NCBI RefSeq assembly: GCF_002846415.1
Contig: NZ_PJMX01000001.1
Span: 558,001-622,000 of the forward strand
Source of the DNA: Streptomyces sp. TLI_146
GTDB lineage: Bacteria > Actinomycetota > Actinomycetes > Streptomycetales > Streptomycetaceae
Length of the DNA stretch: 64,000 nucleotides
Direction of reading: 5' to 3'
In this document: positions 7,651-16,086 of the stretch, piece after piece
How positions within the stretch are numbered: the stretch's first letter is position 1
Layout: every line of letters begins with the position of its first letter
Position numbers and translations under genes: made by a program
Notes under the pieces: generated by a model
Told to the model about the DNA's origin: nothing
Database searches by the model: none
Seen by the model: only the letters and a program-made list of their open reading frames with translations

Positions 7651-8901
7651 ATTTCCTGGCGGCGGCCGACGAATTTTCCGCCGCCGCGACCGGTAGTTGG
7701 TGCTTGCGGTCCAGGAACCTCTTGGTCACATGGTGCGGGGGCACCATCTGCCGTTTGAGGGTTCCCGCGACCAGCGGGCCGCCACCAGCCGACCCCAGCC
7801 ACAGCCGCGCAAGGTGCCATTCGGCGCGCTGGCGCTCATCGGAACAGGCCGGCAGATGGCGGCGGGCGTCGGCGACTGCCTCGGCCACCTCGACCCGGCG
7901 GCTGAGCTGCCGGTACAGGCGTTCGGCGAAACGGGTGGCGGCCCGGTCGCTGACCGAGCCGTCCCAGCCCATGACCGCGGGAATCCCGGCGGCCACCAGC
8001 CCGGTGGCCATCGAGTGCGCCACCGGCATGCCGGGCTCGGCTGCCGCACCACCACGGTCGCCAGCGCCGGTGGGACCATGCCCGCGGTCACGTCGGGACC
8101 AGTGGCGGTCAGGCAAGCCGACACGAACGCCAGCCGCGGCCGCGGAGTCAACAGGCCCACCAGCTCATCCGCGCTCGTCGGACACGCACCCCCGAGATCA
8201 TCTTCCATCGGCAGGACGGGAGTGGCGGGACTGTCGGGCCCCGGACTCCAGTTGTGCAACCCGTGACACGACAGATGAACCACCGGCATTCCGCCGAGCT
8301 CGGACAAACGGAGGCCAAGGTGTTCAGGATTGCCGGAGTCCTCGACGAAGAGATCAAGCCCCGTCTCCCCGACGGCGTTGAGGATGGCCATCTCCTCGGC
8401 CTCGAAGTCCAGCTCGTGCTGGCCTCGGGGCGCCGAGGCCATGACCGCCACCCCGAGCCGGTACCCGTCCAAGGGCTGCGCCTGCGCCTGCGCCTGCACC
8501 GCGGGGTGACCCAGCCGGCGCGCCACGGCGAACAGCTTCAGCGCCTCGGCGAGAAACCCGCCCTCGGGGCCGGCCAGCAGCTCGTACGGGGCCCGCAGCA
8601 GCGCCCACGCCGCTGCGGACGGCTTCGTCGGCGCTCGCACCTCGAACACCAGCGGCGCCGACGCCTCATCCAGCAGACGCGTCAACTGGCCAAGATCGCC
8701 GTCGAGCCACCGATACAACTCGCGTCCCACCGCGAGCAACGCCCGGTCCCGGGAACCGTTACGCACGGCATCCACATACTGGCCAGCCACGGCATTGAGC
8801 AGGTTGACGTCAGAGGTCTGCAACATCCGACGGGGCCCCACTCGCTGGTCACCAACGACCAGCTCAAACCCAGTGGCGTCCACAACTAACCCGGTAACCA
8901 T
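7651..8901 (-). pseudogene. Degenerate CHAT-domain (caspase-like) NTPase gene
   Basis: From the ATG at 8901 the first frame encodes a CHAT domain, a caspase-like cysteine protease fold, with its catalytic His in VVHLSCHG (H213) and Cys in LAFVSACLTA (C263). After about residue 280 (near 8050) the protein continues in a second frame: EPGMPVAHSMATGLVAAGIP, then SVSDRAATRFAERLYRQL and HVTKRFLDRKHQLPV. Near 7690 a third frame carries FVGRRQEM, the usual entry to the NTPase (AAA/STAND) part that follows CHAT in this family. That homology stops at about 7650, where an opposite-strand STAND fragment begins. The gene thus has two frameshifts and has lost its NTPase. Codon 5 is TTA. Intact relatives are thought to be conflict-system effectors. 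Confidence 0.7.
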
Positions 8902-9050
8902 AAGTGATCCTACCGTCGCCGCCCGACACCACTCCTGGTTTCGGCGTACACCGCTATGCGGCCCTGGCGAGACTTTCGTAGGCGAAGATCAGCAGCCGTC
9001 GGGCATCACGGCGGACCGCGCAGGCCTTCCGAGGAGGGACGTGGTCCGCC

Positions 9051-9728
9051 TCACTCGAAGCGCAGACGCAGCGACTCCTCTTCGGCTTCCTCGATCTGCT
9101 CGACGGTCAGACCGGGCAGGTTCAGCTGGGCCAGCGTCACCTCGGCGCTGGCGGGCTGGACGTCGGCGGGCACCCACTGCTCCGGCTCCCAGGCGTGGGC
9201 GCGCATCAGCGATTTGGGGCAGTGCGGATAGACCTGTTCGACCTGTACGACCAGCGCGGATACGGGAGGTTTACCGACGGGCGTGAGCTGCGCCAGCAGC
9301 TCCGGGCGGGCTGAGATGCAGGCGCGGCCGTTGACGCGCAGCGTGGTCGTGCGGCCGGGGATGAGGAAGAGCAGGCCGACGCGTCCGGTCTGCAGCACGT
9401 TGTGCATCGTGTCGAGTCGCTTGTTGCCGGTCGCGTCGGGGATCACCAGGGTCCGCTCATCCAGCACGGAGACGAAACCGGCCGGGCCTCCGCGCGGTGT
9501 CACGTCCGCCCTGCCGTCGGCATCGGCGCTGGCGATGAACACCAGGGAGGAACAGCCGATCAACGCGCGGGTCTGTTCGGTCAGGTGGTCGATCTCCTTG
9601 CGGAGCGCGTGCGGGCTGGGCTGCGCATAGAGCTCGCGCAACTGGTCCTGGCTGGTCAGGGCATCCGCCCGGAGAGCGTCGAAGAGCATGCCGGTCGTCC
9701 CCGTTTCGATCATCATGGGGACGACCAT
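9051..9728 (-). CDS. PPOX-class FMN-dependent flavoprotein
   Basis: A 225-residue protein of the pyridoxamine 5'-phosphate oxidase-like split-barrel fold, close to the group called MSMEG_1061 or DR_2398 family. Typical blocks are the strand SSLVFIASADADGRADVTPRG, the FMN-phosphate contact region FVSVLDERTLVIPDATGNKR, the barrel strand GRVGLLFLIPGRTTTLRVNG, and the late CPKSLMRAHAW motif. These proteins bind FMN or F420 and are mostly of unknown substrate. The start is uncertain: ATG codons also occur at residues 5 and 6, and none has a strong ribosome site. It is separated from the upstream luciferase-like gene by an 18-bp hairpin and is probably transcribed alone. Confidence 0.88.
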   Translation of the reverse strand: MVVPMMIETGTTGMLFDALRADALTSQDQLRELYAQPSPHALRKEIDHLTEQTRALIGCSSLVFIASADADGRADVTPRGGPAGFVSVLDERTLVIPDATGNKRLDTMHNVLQTGRVGLLFLIPGRTTTLRVNGRACISARPELLAQLTPVGKPPVSALVVQVEQVYPHCPKSLMRAHAWEPEQWVPADVQPASAEVTLAQLNLPGLTVEQIEEAEEESLRLRFE

Positions 9729-9932
9729 AGAAGACGGCCGAGGCAGCGCGCGGGGCGGGTCAGCGTGGATCTCGCCCGCGTTGAACGGTCGCTGCGCCCC
9801 GGTGTGCGGCAGGGCGGAGGTCGCCGTACCGGGCCGGATCTCGACGCCCAGGGTTGTGTCAGGGGCACCACGCCGACCACCACGACCTGCGGACGCGGCC
9901 CTAGGACCAAGTCAGCTCGCCGGTCAGCACGC

Positions 9933-9984
9933 GGGCCCGGGTGTCGGCAATGCCCGTCTTCAGCCGTTGCCGACACCCGGGCCC
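9933..9984 (-). terminator. Strong 18-bp perfect hairpin
   Basis: GGGCCCGGGTGTCGGCAA at 9933-9950 pairs without mismatch with 9967-9984 around a 16-base loop. It lies 122 bases past the stop of the luciferase-like gene (minus strand) and upstream of the PPOX gene, so a terminator is the likeliest role. There is no U tract. The rest of the 9729-10105 gap shows no gene. Confidence 0.6.
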
Positions 9985-10105
9985 AAGTCGGCTCGGAGCC
10001 GCCCCTGTCACGTTGTCCGATCTGGCCCTCAGCCATGACCCGCTCCCCCGCTGCGCAAGGCAGTTGCGCGGGCGGGCGGATCACAACGGTGCTGCCGCGC
10101 GGTTG

Positions 10106-11092
10106 TCACGGTGCTTTCGTGGCCTCGCAGTACTTCTTGATGAGGTCGTACGAGCGCACCCGGGCGTCGATGTCGTAGACAGGTGTGGTCAGCATGAGTT
10201 CGTCCGCGCCGGTCTCGGCGGCCAGTTGCGCGAGCCGACCAACGACGGCCTCGGGCGTCCCACATGCCTGCTGGGCACGGAATCCGGCAAGCGCCTGCCG
10301 TTCCTCCGCCGTGAACGGATGGGCGGCCGCTTCCGCGGGCGTGGGGAAGGGAATATCGCTGAGGCCTTTGAGGAGGCCGGCCTTGACGACGTCCATGGGC
10401 CCGGCTCGCCACGCCGCTTCCCGCTCCGTCTCCGCACAGATCGCCTCCACGCACACCACAACCCGGGGCTGCTCACACCAACGGGACGCGATGAAGTCGG
10501 CACGGTAGCGCTCCAGCACCGCGAAGGTGCTGTCGGGCCGGATGTGGTGGGCGACGGCGATCGGCAGGCCCAGTCGCCCAGCCAGGGCGGCGCCCGCGGT
10601 ACTGGAGCACAACAGCCAAGGCTCCGGCAGAGGGCCGAGTGCCATCTCGTCGACCAGAAAGGACAGGATCGCGGCGACGTCATCGTGGTACTCCGCGTCC
10701 GTCGCCGGCCCGGCCCCGCGGCGCAACGCGCGCGCGGTGGCCTCGTCGAAGGTGCCCGGGCCGCGACCGATACCCAGGTCGATGCGGTCCTCGTGCAACG
10801 CCGCCAGTGTGGCGAACTGCTCCGCCAGCATGAGGGGCGCATGGTTGGGCGCCAGCACTCCGCCCGACCCGAGCCGGATCGACGAGGTCGAGGCCGCAGC
10901 GTGAGCGATCAGGACCACGGGCGGGAACGCGCCGATCGCGGGCGAATGGTGGTGTTCGGCGTACCAGATCCGGTGATACCCCAGCAGTTCCAGCCTGCGA
11001 GCGAACACGGCGGTCTCCCGCAGGGTCTCCACGCCACGGGTCCCTGACTCGACCACCGCGACTTCCAGCGCTGATATCGGCACATCGATCAT
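10106..11092 (-). CDS. Luciferase-like (LLM class) flavin-dependent oxidoreductase
   Basis: A 328-residue TIM-barrel enzyme of the bacterial luciferase-like monooxygenase superfamily, using FMNH2 or F420. The N-terminus PISALEVAVVESG is like the group annotated MsnO8 family. Family signatures include YHRIWYAEHH near residue 40, IRLGSGGVLAPNHAPLMLAEQFATL near 72-97, the conserved DRIDLGIGRGPG, and the C-terminal CGTPEAVVGRLAQL (usual GTPexV element). The length is normal for the family. The start ATG at 11092 has only a weak upstream signal. Its substrate cannot be told; there is no reductase partner nearby. Confidence 0.92.
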   Translation of the reverse strand: MIDVPISALEVAVVESGTRGVETLRETAVFARRLELLGYHRIWYAEHHHSPAIGAFPPVVLIAHAAASTSSIRLGSGGVLAPNHAPLMLAEQFATLAALHEDRIDLGIGRGPGTFDEATARALRRGAGPATDAEYHDDVAAILSFLVDEMALGPLPEPWLLCSSTAGAALAGRLGLPIAVAHHIRPDSTFAVLERYRADFIASRWCEQPRVVVCVEAICAETEREAAWRAGPMDVVKAGLLKGLSDIPFPTPAEAAAHPFTAEERQALAGFRAQQACGTPEAVVGRLAQLAAETGADELMLTTPVYDIDARVRSYDLIKKYCEATKAP

Positions 11093-11577
11093 GCCGCCAG
11101 CATAAGGAAGGGACCGGTGTCTGCCTCCGGGAGATGCACGACGAATGGATCACCTTCGCCGCGGCTACCTACTCGAGGGCAGCATGGACCAGATCTCCCC
11201 CACCGAGCGCACCCATGCACTGCATGACGGTTCATCCGGCACCACCGGGTAGGAGCGACACCACACGCCGACCCGCCACGAAGCTGAGCCCACAACGACG
11301 AGCCGACCTCAACGCATTGGGCATGCGCTGGTAGACGCCAGTTCGGGGGACGGGGTGCGGGAACGGGGGTGCAGGCGCCGCAGGGGGCAGAAGCGCACTG
11401 TGCGCGAACTGGCGCGCGCTGGTGGAGGCAGGGAGGCCCGTTGATGCCTGGTGCGGCTTCCCTGACGGGGGCGTGCCGTACCGCCGAGCACCAGGGTCAC
11501 CGCCTGGCCCCCGCCATGGCTGCGGCCCCGCACACAGCGGGACCGCAGCGGAGCTCAGGCGTGATCGTGTGGGTCGG
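11093..11577. other. Intergenic space, possible esterase relic
   Basis: No intact gene. At about 11134 the plus frame reads REMHDEWITFAA, which resembles the C-terminal region of type-B carboxylesterases, but the similarity ends at once. The rest is G/C-rich sequence without start sites that I can support. Confidence 0.3.
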
Positions 11578-11871
11578 TCAACGTGTGACGACGTTGTGGG
11601 CCGGGGTGATCTGCGGTTCGGTGTCGCCGTAACCCAGGTCGGCAAGGATCGGCTGAAGGATCTTCGCGAAGTTCTCCAGAGCTTCCTCGGACTCCCACAC
11701 ATCGACGACTCGCCACCCGCCATCGACGGGACCGGCCACGTGGGAGATCAGCCCGGGGGCGGGGATGTCAGCGAGCGAGGTGAACTCGCCCCCGTCCGTG
11801 AGTCGGCTGATGCAGGCGTCGTAGAGCTCCTGCCCGACGCCCGGAATATCGAAGGTGACGATGATGGCCAT
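11578..11871 (-). CDS. Small dimeric alpha/beta-barrel (ABM-like) protein
   Basis: A 97-residue protein with the pattern of the antibiotic-biosynthesis-monooxygenase-like ferredoxin fold: an opening strand AIIVTFDIPG, a helix ELYDACISRLT, the strands PGLISHVAGPVDGGWRVVDVWES, and a helix SEEALENFAKILQPIL. The WRVVDVWESEEALENF block is typical of stress-responsive or ABM-like small proteins in Streptomyces. These usually dimerise, and some are enzymes acting on quinones or haem; the role here is unknown. The ATG at 11871 has GGGGAGAGGG directly upstream. It appears to be a single-gene unit. Confidence 0.82.
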   Translation of the reverse strand: MAIIVTFDIPGVGQELYDACISRLTDGGEFTSLADIPAPGLISHVAGPVDGGWRVVDVWESEEALENFAKILQPILADLGYGDTEPQITPAHNVVTR

Positions 11872-12474
11872 ACCCTCTCCCCTGCTAGCTCACGCTGGTC
11901 GGTGACCGCTCGGGCACCACGTTCCGCCCTACCCGGGCGCAGTGCGCACCACGGCCCCGTACGACAGCAGGCAGAAGCATGGGCAGCGCATTGCCAGATC
12001 ACACGCGCCCCAATCAGCCACCCTGCGCCTCCTTCACACCAGCCGGTCCCGCCAGATTCAGCGAACTGACGCGTCGCTCTTTGCTGCGGCTGATATGCGC
12101 GCGCGTCGGTGATACACCTCCGCAAGGCTGGCCGCGTCAGCAAAGCTGGGAGCCAGTCCACACCGGCTCGGAGTGAGTGCCGACCGTCGAGGATCCTCCG
12201 ACATTCGTGAAGCCTCAGCTGATCGGCTGGCCCGATCGGCCGACCGGGCGCTCGTGACGGCGGTTTGGAGCGTGGTGCCGCCGCCGGTGTCCGACACGTG
12301 GGAGACAGTGGGCTCCATGCCAGAAGCCTTCGCCGGGTCAAGGTCGCACCGCCCTCCCCTTCTGACGGCTGCCGCCCTCGCTCCGCTCGTGACGGTCGGC
12401 TGCGCCGCGGAAGGTTCGATCCGGCCGACGCGTCGGCCGACGGCCCGGAGCCCGAGACGAAGGACACCTGGGCC
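11872..12474. other. Space with a possible lipoprotein-like start
   Basis: No gene can be supported with confidence. On the plus strand a frame around 12318 reads PPLLTAAALAPLVTVGCAAEG, which resembles a lipoprotein signal with its cysteine, but its third-position G/C is lower than in real neighbours. It could be the start of the coding stretch at 12475-12825 if a frameshift joins them. Confidence 0.3.
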
Positions 12475-12825
12475 ATGGCGGTCCGACCTGCACAGAAGCC
12501 GCACGTCAGGGGCACCAGCGAGGGCAGGGAGACCCCCGGAATACCGGCCAGCCGTGAACGGCGCCGGGCCGAGGAACTGCCTGGACTCTTCCCGCCCGTT
12601 GGCGGCTCGACGCTGCCCCGTCCCGTGCTCGTCCTCGCGACCGGCGGACCGCGCGAAGCCGTCGCCCGCTGCCGCCACACGGTCAAGCCGCTGACCACAG
12701 CCCTGCGCACCCGCCTACGCGGTGAGCTCGCCCTCGGCACCGAGAAGACCCTGGCCTGCGCCGCGCTCGCCGCCCCGATGCCCGTCCTGGGCTGCTGGCA
12801 CCACGCGGCCATCCCTCCCACCTGA
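12475..12825 (+). pseudogene. Orphan coding stretch, probably a gene remnant
   Basis: From about 12475 to the TGA at 12823 one plus frame has very high third-position G/C, as real genes here do. It reads ETPGIPASRERRRAEELPGLF, then RPVLVLATGGPREAVARCRH and RTRLRGELALGTEKTLACAA. The open frame extends to 12265, but the first part has poor coding character and no ribosome site. I do not recognise the family. It may be the 3' part of a gene whose start was lost or frameshifted, perhaps the lipoprotein-like segment near 12318. Confidence 0.3.
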
Positions 12826-13017
12826 TCCGGTCCCTTAGCAGCCACCAGGTGCTCGTCATCCGCGCCGCCTGGCCCAACCACGATGAGCTGATGGGGTGTT
12901 CACCCGTCGGCAGGGCCGGTTACCTCGAGCCCCGCAGCGCCAGCTGCCAGGGGATGCCCAGCACGTCGAGCATCGTCCGACGTTCTCCAACTCCAACCGG
13001 CAGAAGGGCGCAGGAAA

Positions 13018-15060
13018 ATGAACGGTGGCGAGCCGGAGGCGACGGCCCAGCGAAGAGGTCGCATGGCGCTGTGGTGGGGACCGAGGGTCATGTTCGTCGG
13101 CGGCGCCGTGCTGCTCGTCGTGGAGTCGAGCCGCGGAGTGCCGCTCTGGGAGCTGCGACTGGCCCTGTACGTCTTCGGTGCCTGCAGTGCCGTCTTCATC
13201 GTGCGACAGCTGTGGGCCGGGCACCAGCGAGGGCCGGGCGGAGACACCCCGCGCTGGCTGGTGCGCGCGGCCGCGTTCCTGACCGCCGCCGGAGTACTGG
13301 TACTCGTCGCCCACCTGGCGGGTGTCGAAGGGGACGCCCTGCCGCTGGTCGGCTCGGTCCTGCTGCTGCTCGGTCTGGGCTGGTTCGTCGAAGCGTGGCG
13401 GGGAGCCAAGCCCGGCCAGCAGAGGCAAGCCCTCCTGTGGTGGGGTGTGTCCCTGTGCGCCCTGACCGTGGTCACGGCGATCGCAGCTGCCTTCCTGCTG
13501 CCCAGGACCAAGGGCGGCCTCTTCCTGTCCCTGCTCATCGTCCTCGGCCTGGCCCTCTTCGTGGCCCTGCCGCTCGGGCTGAACGTCCTGTCCGAGTGGG
13601 GAGTGCGCCGACTGCGCCGACGGAGCTCTGCCGCGGGAGACGGCGCCGGTGTCGGTCTCGTCGGGTACTTGGGCATCGCCGCGATCGTCCTGTGCGTCCT
13701 GGCCGTCGTATGTCTGGGGTATCTGGACTGGGTACTGGCTGCCGTCCTCCTCGCCACGGCGCTGGTGCTGGTGCTGGCCGTCGTCTCCAACACGCACGCA
13801 GATGTCGCCCTCGTCCTCGCGGCGCTCTGCCTGCTCGCGGCGGCTCCCCCCGAGCACCCCAAATCACAGGCCCTCCTTCCCGCCGGAGGGCAGCGCGTGC
13901 TCGTGGCGATGGGCGACTCCTACATGTCGGGCGAGGGCGCGAGCAGTTACTTCGAGGGGACCGACGACGGCGGCCGCAACGAATGCCGGCGTTCGCCTTC
14001 CGCATACGCGGTAGCACTCGCCACAGAGGACCGGCGCTTCGACCGCGCACTGTTCCTCGCGTGCTCCGGGGCGCGGACCTACAACGTCATCGCGAAAGCC
14101 GACGCGAACCTCCTCCAAGTAAAGGAGGGAAAGCCCGGCCCCAGGATCGAAGCGCAGGGCGACGAGCCGGGTACCCAGATCGATCAACTCACCAGTCAGG
14201 CATCCTCGTTCCGCCCCGCACTCGTCATCGTGGCGCTGGGAGGCAACGACGCAGGCTTCGCCATCCTCGGAGAAGCGTGCATCGCACCCGGCGATTGCGA
14301 GGACCAGGAGTCGGCGTTCACAGGCAACCTGCCGAAGGTACGGAAGGCCCTCGCCGCGACGTTCCGGTCGCTCCGGAAGGCCCTGCCCGCCGACGTGCCG
14401 ATCGTGGCGGTGCCCTACCCGCAGCCGCTCGCCCCAGTCGGCAGATGTACCGGAGTGGCCCTGACGAAGACCGAACGGGACTTCATCCACCGGTTCGTGG
14501 ACCAGGTCGACAAGACGGTGTCCGACGCCGCGGCCGAGGCCAAAGCGGGCGTCGAGTATCTGGCCGAGATGAAGGACAGCCTCAAGGACCACCAGCTCCA
14601 GCTGTGCCAGGCGAGAAAAAGCAAGGCCGGTATCAACTTCGTGGACATCGAATCCGTCAACGGCTTCGCCGCACAGCGCTTCAGCCCGGCCAAATGGATC
14701 CACAACAGCCTCCACCCGAACGAGCGCGGCCACAAAGCCATGCGCGACACCTTCACCACCTGGCTCAACAACCACCCCGTACTGCTGCAACACCGCACGC
14801 CGGCGCCCACGCCCCACGAGCAGGCCACGAGCCAGGCCCTGCCGACACCCGAGCCCGAATGCAGCATGACCCGCAACGCCGGGAACCCGCACTGCCAGAA
14901 CCTGATCCGCGCCTGGGAGCTGGAACAGACCCGCGTGCGCTGGCCGTGGCTGGTGCCCATACTGCTCGCACTTGCCGTCCTATGGGTCGCGAGCATCGCC
15001 GTCTTCAGCCTGCTCCCCGTAGGGGAACCGCGCCCCAGAGATCCCGCCTCCGTAGCGTGA
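13018..15060 (+). CDS. Polytopic membrane protein with extracytoplasmic SGNH/GDSL hydrolase domain
   Basis: A 680-residue protein with two parts. Residues 20-285 contain about eight hydrophobic helices. From about 297 follows an SGNH-type esterase/lipase domain: block I MGDSYMSGEGAS (nucleophile Ser in GDSYxSGEG), an oxyanion Gly/Asn block with VALGGNDAGF, and block V HNSLHPNERGH (catalytic Asp/His region, here with Asn before the His-containing motif). Six or more cysteines suggest disulfides, so the domain is probably outside. A last helix (VPILLALAVLWVASIAVFSLL) precedes a short basic tail. SGNH domains tied to membrane helices often edit acyl groups on lipids or cell-wall polymers. The ATG at 13018 follows GGGCGCAGGAAA. 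It is monocistronic as far as I can see. Confidence 0.9.
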   Translation: MNGGEPEATAQRRGRMALWWGPRVMFVGGAVLLVVESSRGVPLWELRLALYVFGACSAVFIVRQLWAGHQRGPGGDTPRWLVRAAAFLTAAGVLVLVAHLAGVEGDALPLVGSVLLLLGLGWFVEAWRGAKPGQQRQALLWWGVSLCALTVVTAIAAAFLLPRTKGGLFLSLLIVLGLALFVALPLGLNVLSEWGVRRLRRRSSAAGDGAGVGLVGYLGIAAIVLCVLAVVCLGYLDWVLAAVLLATALVLVLAVVSNTHADVALVLAALCLLAAAPPEHPKSQALLPAGGQRVLVAMGDSYMSGEGASSYFEGTDDGGRNECRRSPSAYAVALATEDRRFDRALFLACSGARTYNVIAKADANLLQVKEGKPGPRIEAQGDEPGTQIDQLTSQASSFRPALVIVALGGNDAGFAILGEACIAPGDCEDQESAFTGNLPKVRKALAATFRSLRKALPADVPIVAVPYPQPLAPVGRCTGVALTKTERDFIHRFVDQVDKTVSDAAAEAKAGVEYLAEMKDSLKDHQLQLCQARKSKAGINFVDIESVNGFAAQRFSPAKWIHNSLHPNERGHKAMRDTFTTWLNNHPVLLQHRTPAPTPHEQATSQALPTPEPECSMTRNAGNPHCQNLIRAWELEQTRVRWPWLVPILLALAVLWVASIAVFSLLPVGEPRPRDPASVA

Positions 15061-15313
15061 GTGAGGTAGGGGGCCGTGCGGCTTGCTGCCGTCTGTGCCA
15101 CCCGCGGGGGCGATCCCAGGACGAGCCGCTGCGGCAGCCGCCACCGCTTCGCCCTGGGCCGATGACACACCGCCCCTTCCACAGCTCGCTCATCCACTGC
15201 ACGCTGCCCCTGCCCTTCGAAGCCGGGCTTTGCTGGGTGACCAGCCGGAGAACCCGTGCCTTCCGTGAGGCAGTGCACTTGGGCGAGTTCGGCTGCCCCG
15301 GAAGGTTCTCAAG

Positions 15314-15352
15314 GTGCGGGGCTCTGCCGGCGACAAGGCCAGGGCCCCGCAC
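15314..15352. terminator. Hairpin between two convergent genes
   Basis: GTGCGGGGC at 15314-15322 pairs with GCCCCGCAC at 15344-15352. The SGNH gene (ending 15060) and the small secreted protein gene (ending 15527) converge on this 465-base space, so the hairpin could stop either. No gene was seen in the rest of 15061-15526. Confidence 0.4.
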
Positions 15353-15526
15353 GACGTGCCGACCTCCTGTCGGCACTCAATTCCCCTTCATGGCGCAGGG
15401 ATACGAGTGGGTTCGTGATCGCCCAGGCCCGGCGGCACTGGACCGGCGTCCCACCGCTCGATTACGCGAGAGCGATGGCATACGCTCGGGCGTTCGTCCG
15501 CTCGGAGAGTCCGAGCTCCTGTCGTG

Positions 15527-15805
15527 TCAGTACCAGCGCTGGAGCTTGTAGTAGCTGACGGCGCTGCCGCCGTCGCAACGAAGAATCCAGCCTGTTCGCA
15601 TCTCAAGGCTGGTCTTGGCGGCTTCGCATTCCCAGCCCCAGAAGAAGGTGTCGATGGTGTGCCAGCTGGCGGCGGCGATGGGTGACGAGACCGAGGTGGT
15701 TCGGATGTCGTTCCCGGCATCGGCTGCCTGTGCGGGCGTGCCGGCAACGCCGACAGCGAGTGCTGCCGTTAGCGCCGCAGTGACCAGAGCGGAACGCATG
15801 CGCAT
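15527..15805 (-). CDS. Small secreted protein, unknown function
   Basis: A 92-residue exported protein. Residues 1-27 (MRMRSALVTAALTAALAVGVAG, then TPAQA) are a clear Sec signal peptide. The mature part of about 65 residues is rich in Trp and Tyr (ASWHTIDTFFWGWECEAAK, ending YYKLQRWY) and has two cysteines that could form one disulfide. I chose the ATG at 15805 because GAAAGGAAG lies just upstream; the frame is open for 22 codons further but without a site. I know no function. It could be an inhibitor or a small secreted signalling protein. Confidence 0.75.
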   Translation of the reverse strand: MRMRSALVTAALTAALAVGVAGTPAQAADAGNDIRTTSVSSPIAAASWHTIDTFFWGWECEAAKTSLEMRTGWILRCDGGSAVSYYKLQRWY

Positions 15806-15960
15806 CTGTCTTCCTTTCATCGAAAGTGAGAGATCGGTGTCCGACGTCTCTTCAACGCGGACACCGATCACGCTCCCCCTGAGCCGAACCCCCGTGACCG
15901 TCCAGCAGTCCGCCGCTGGAGCGTTCTCAGGGTTCGCAACATCGAGTTCAGCGGCTGCCG

Positions 15961-15997
15961 CATTGTTTGGCAGTGCTGGTCAGGCGCCCAAACAATG
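15961..15997. promoter_or_regulatory. Inverted repeat upstream of the nSTAND1 gene
   Basis: CATTGTTTGG at 15961-15970 matches CCAAACAATG at 15988-15997 exactly, with 17 bases between. It is relatively A/T-rich for this region and lies about 90 bases before the ATG of the XRE-nSTAND1-WD40 gene. It could be an operator for that protein's own HTH domain, or an mRNA hairpin. Confidence 0.35.
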
Positions 15998-16086
15998 GCC
16001 GGACGCGTTCTGTCCGGGCCGATGGACGAGTCCGTAGCGTGGCTGGCCCATCTGGTGCGGGAGGCTGGCTGACAGGGGGCGGAGAC

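Noticed and set aside
12849..15551. 900-codon plus-strand frame over the SGNH gene
   Set aside because: Arg/Pro-rich shadow frame; the SGNH motifs GDSYMSGEG and HPNERGH lie in another frame at 13018-15060.
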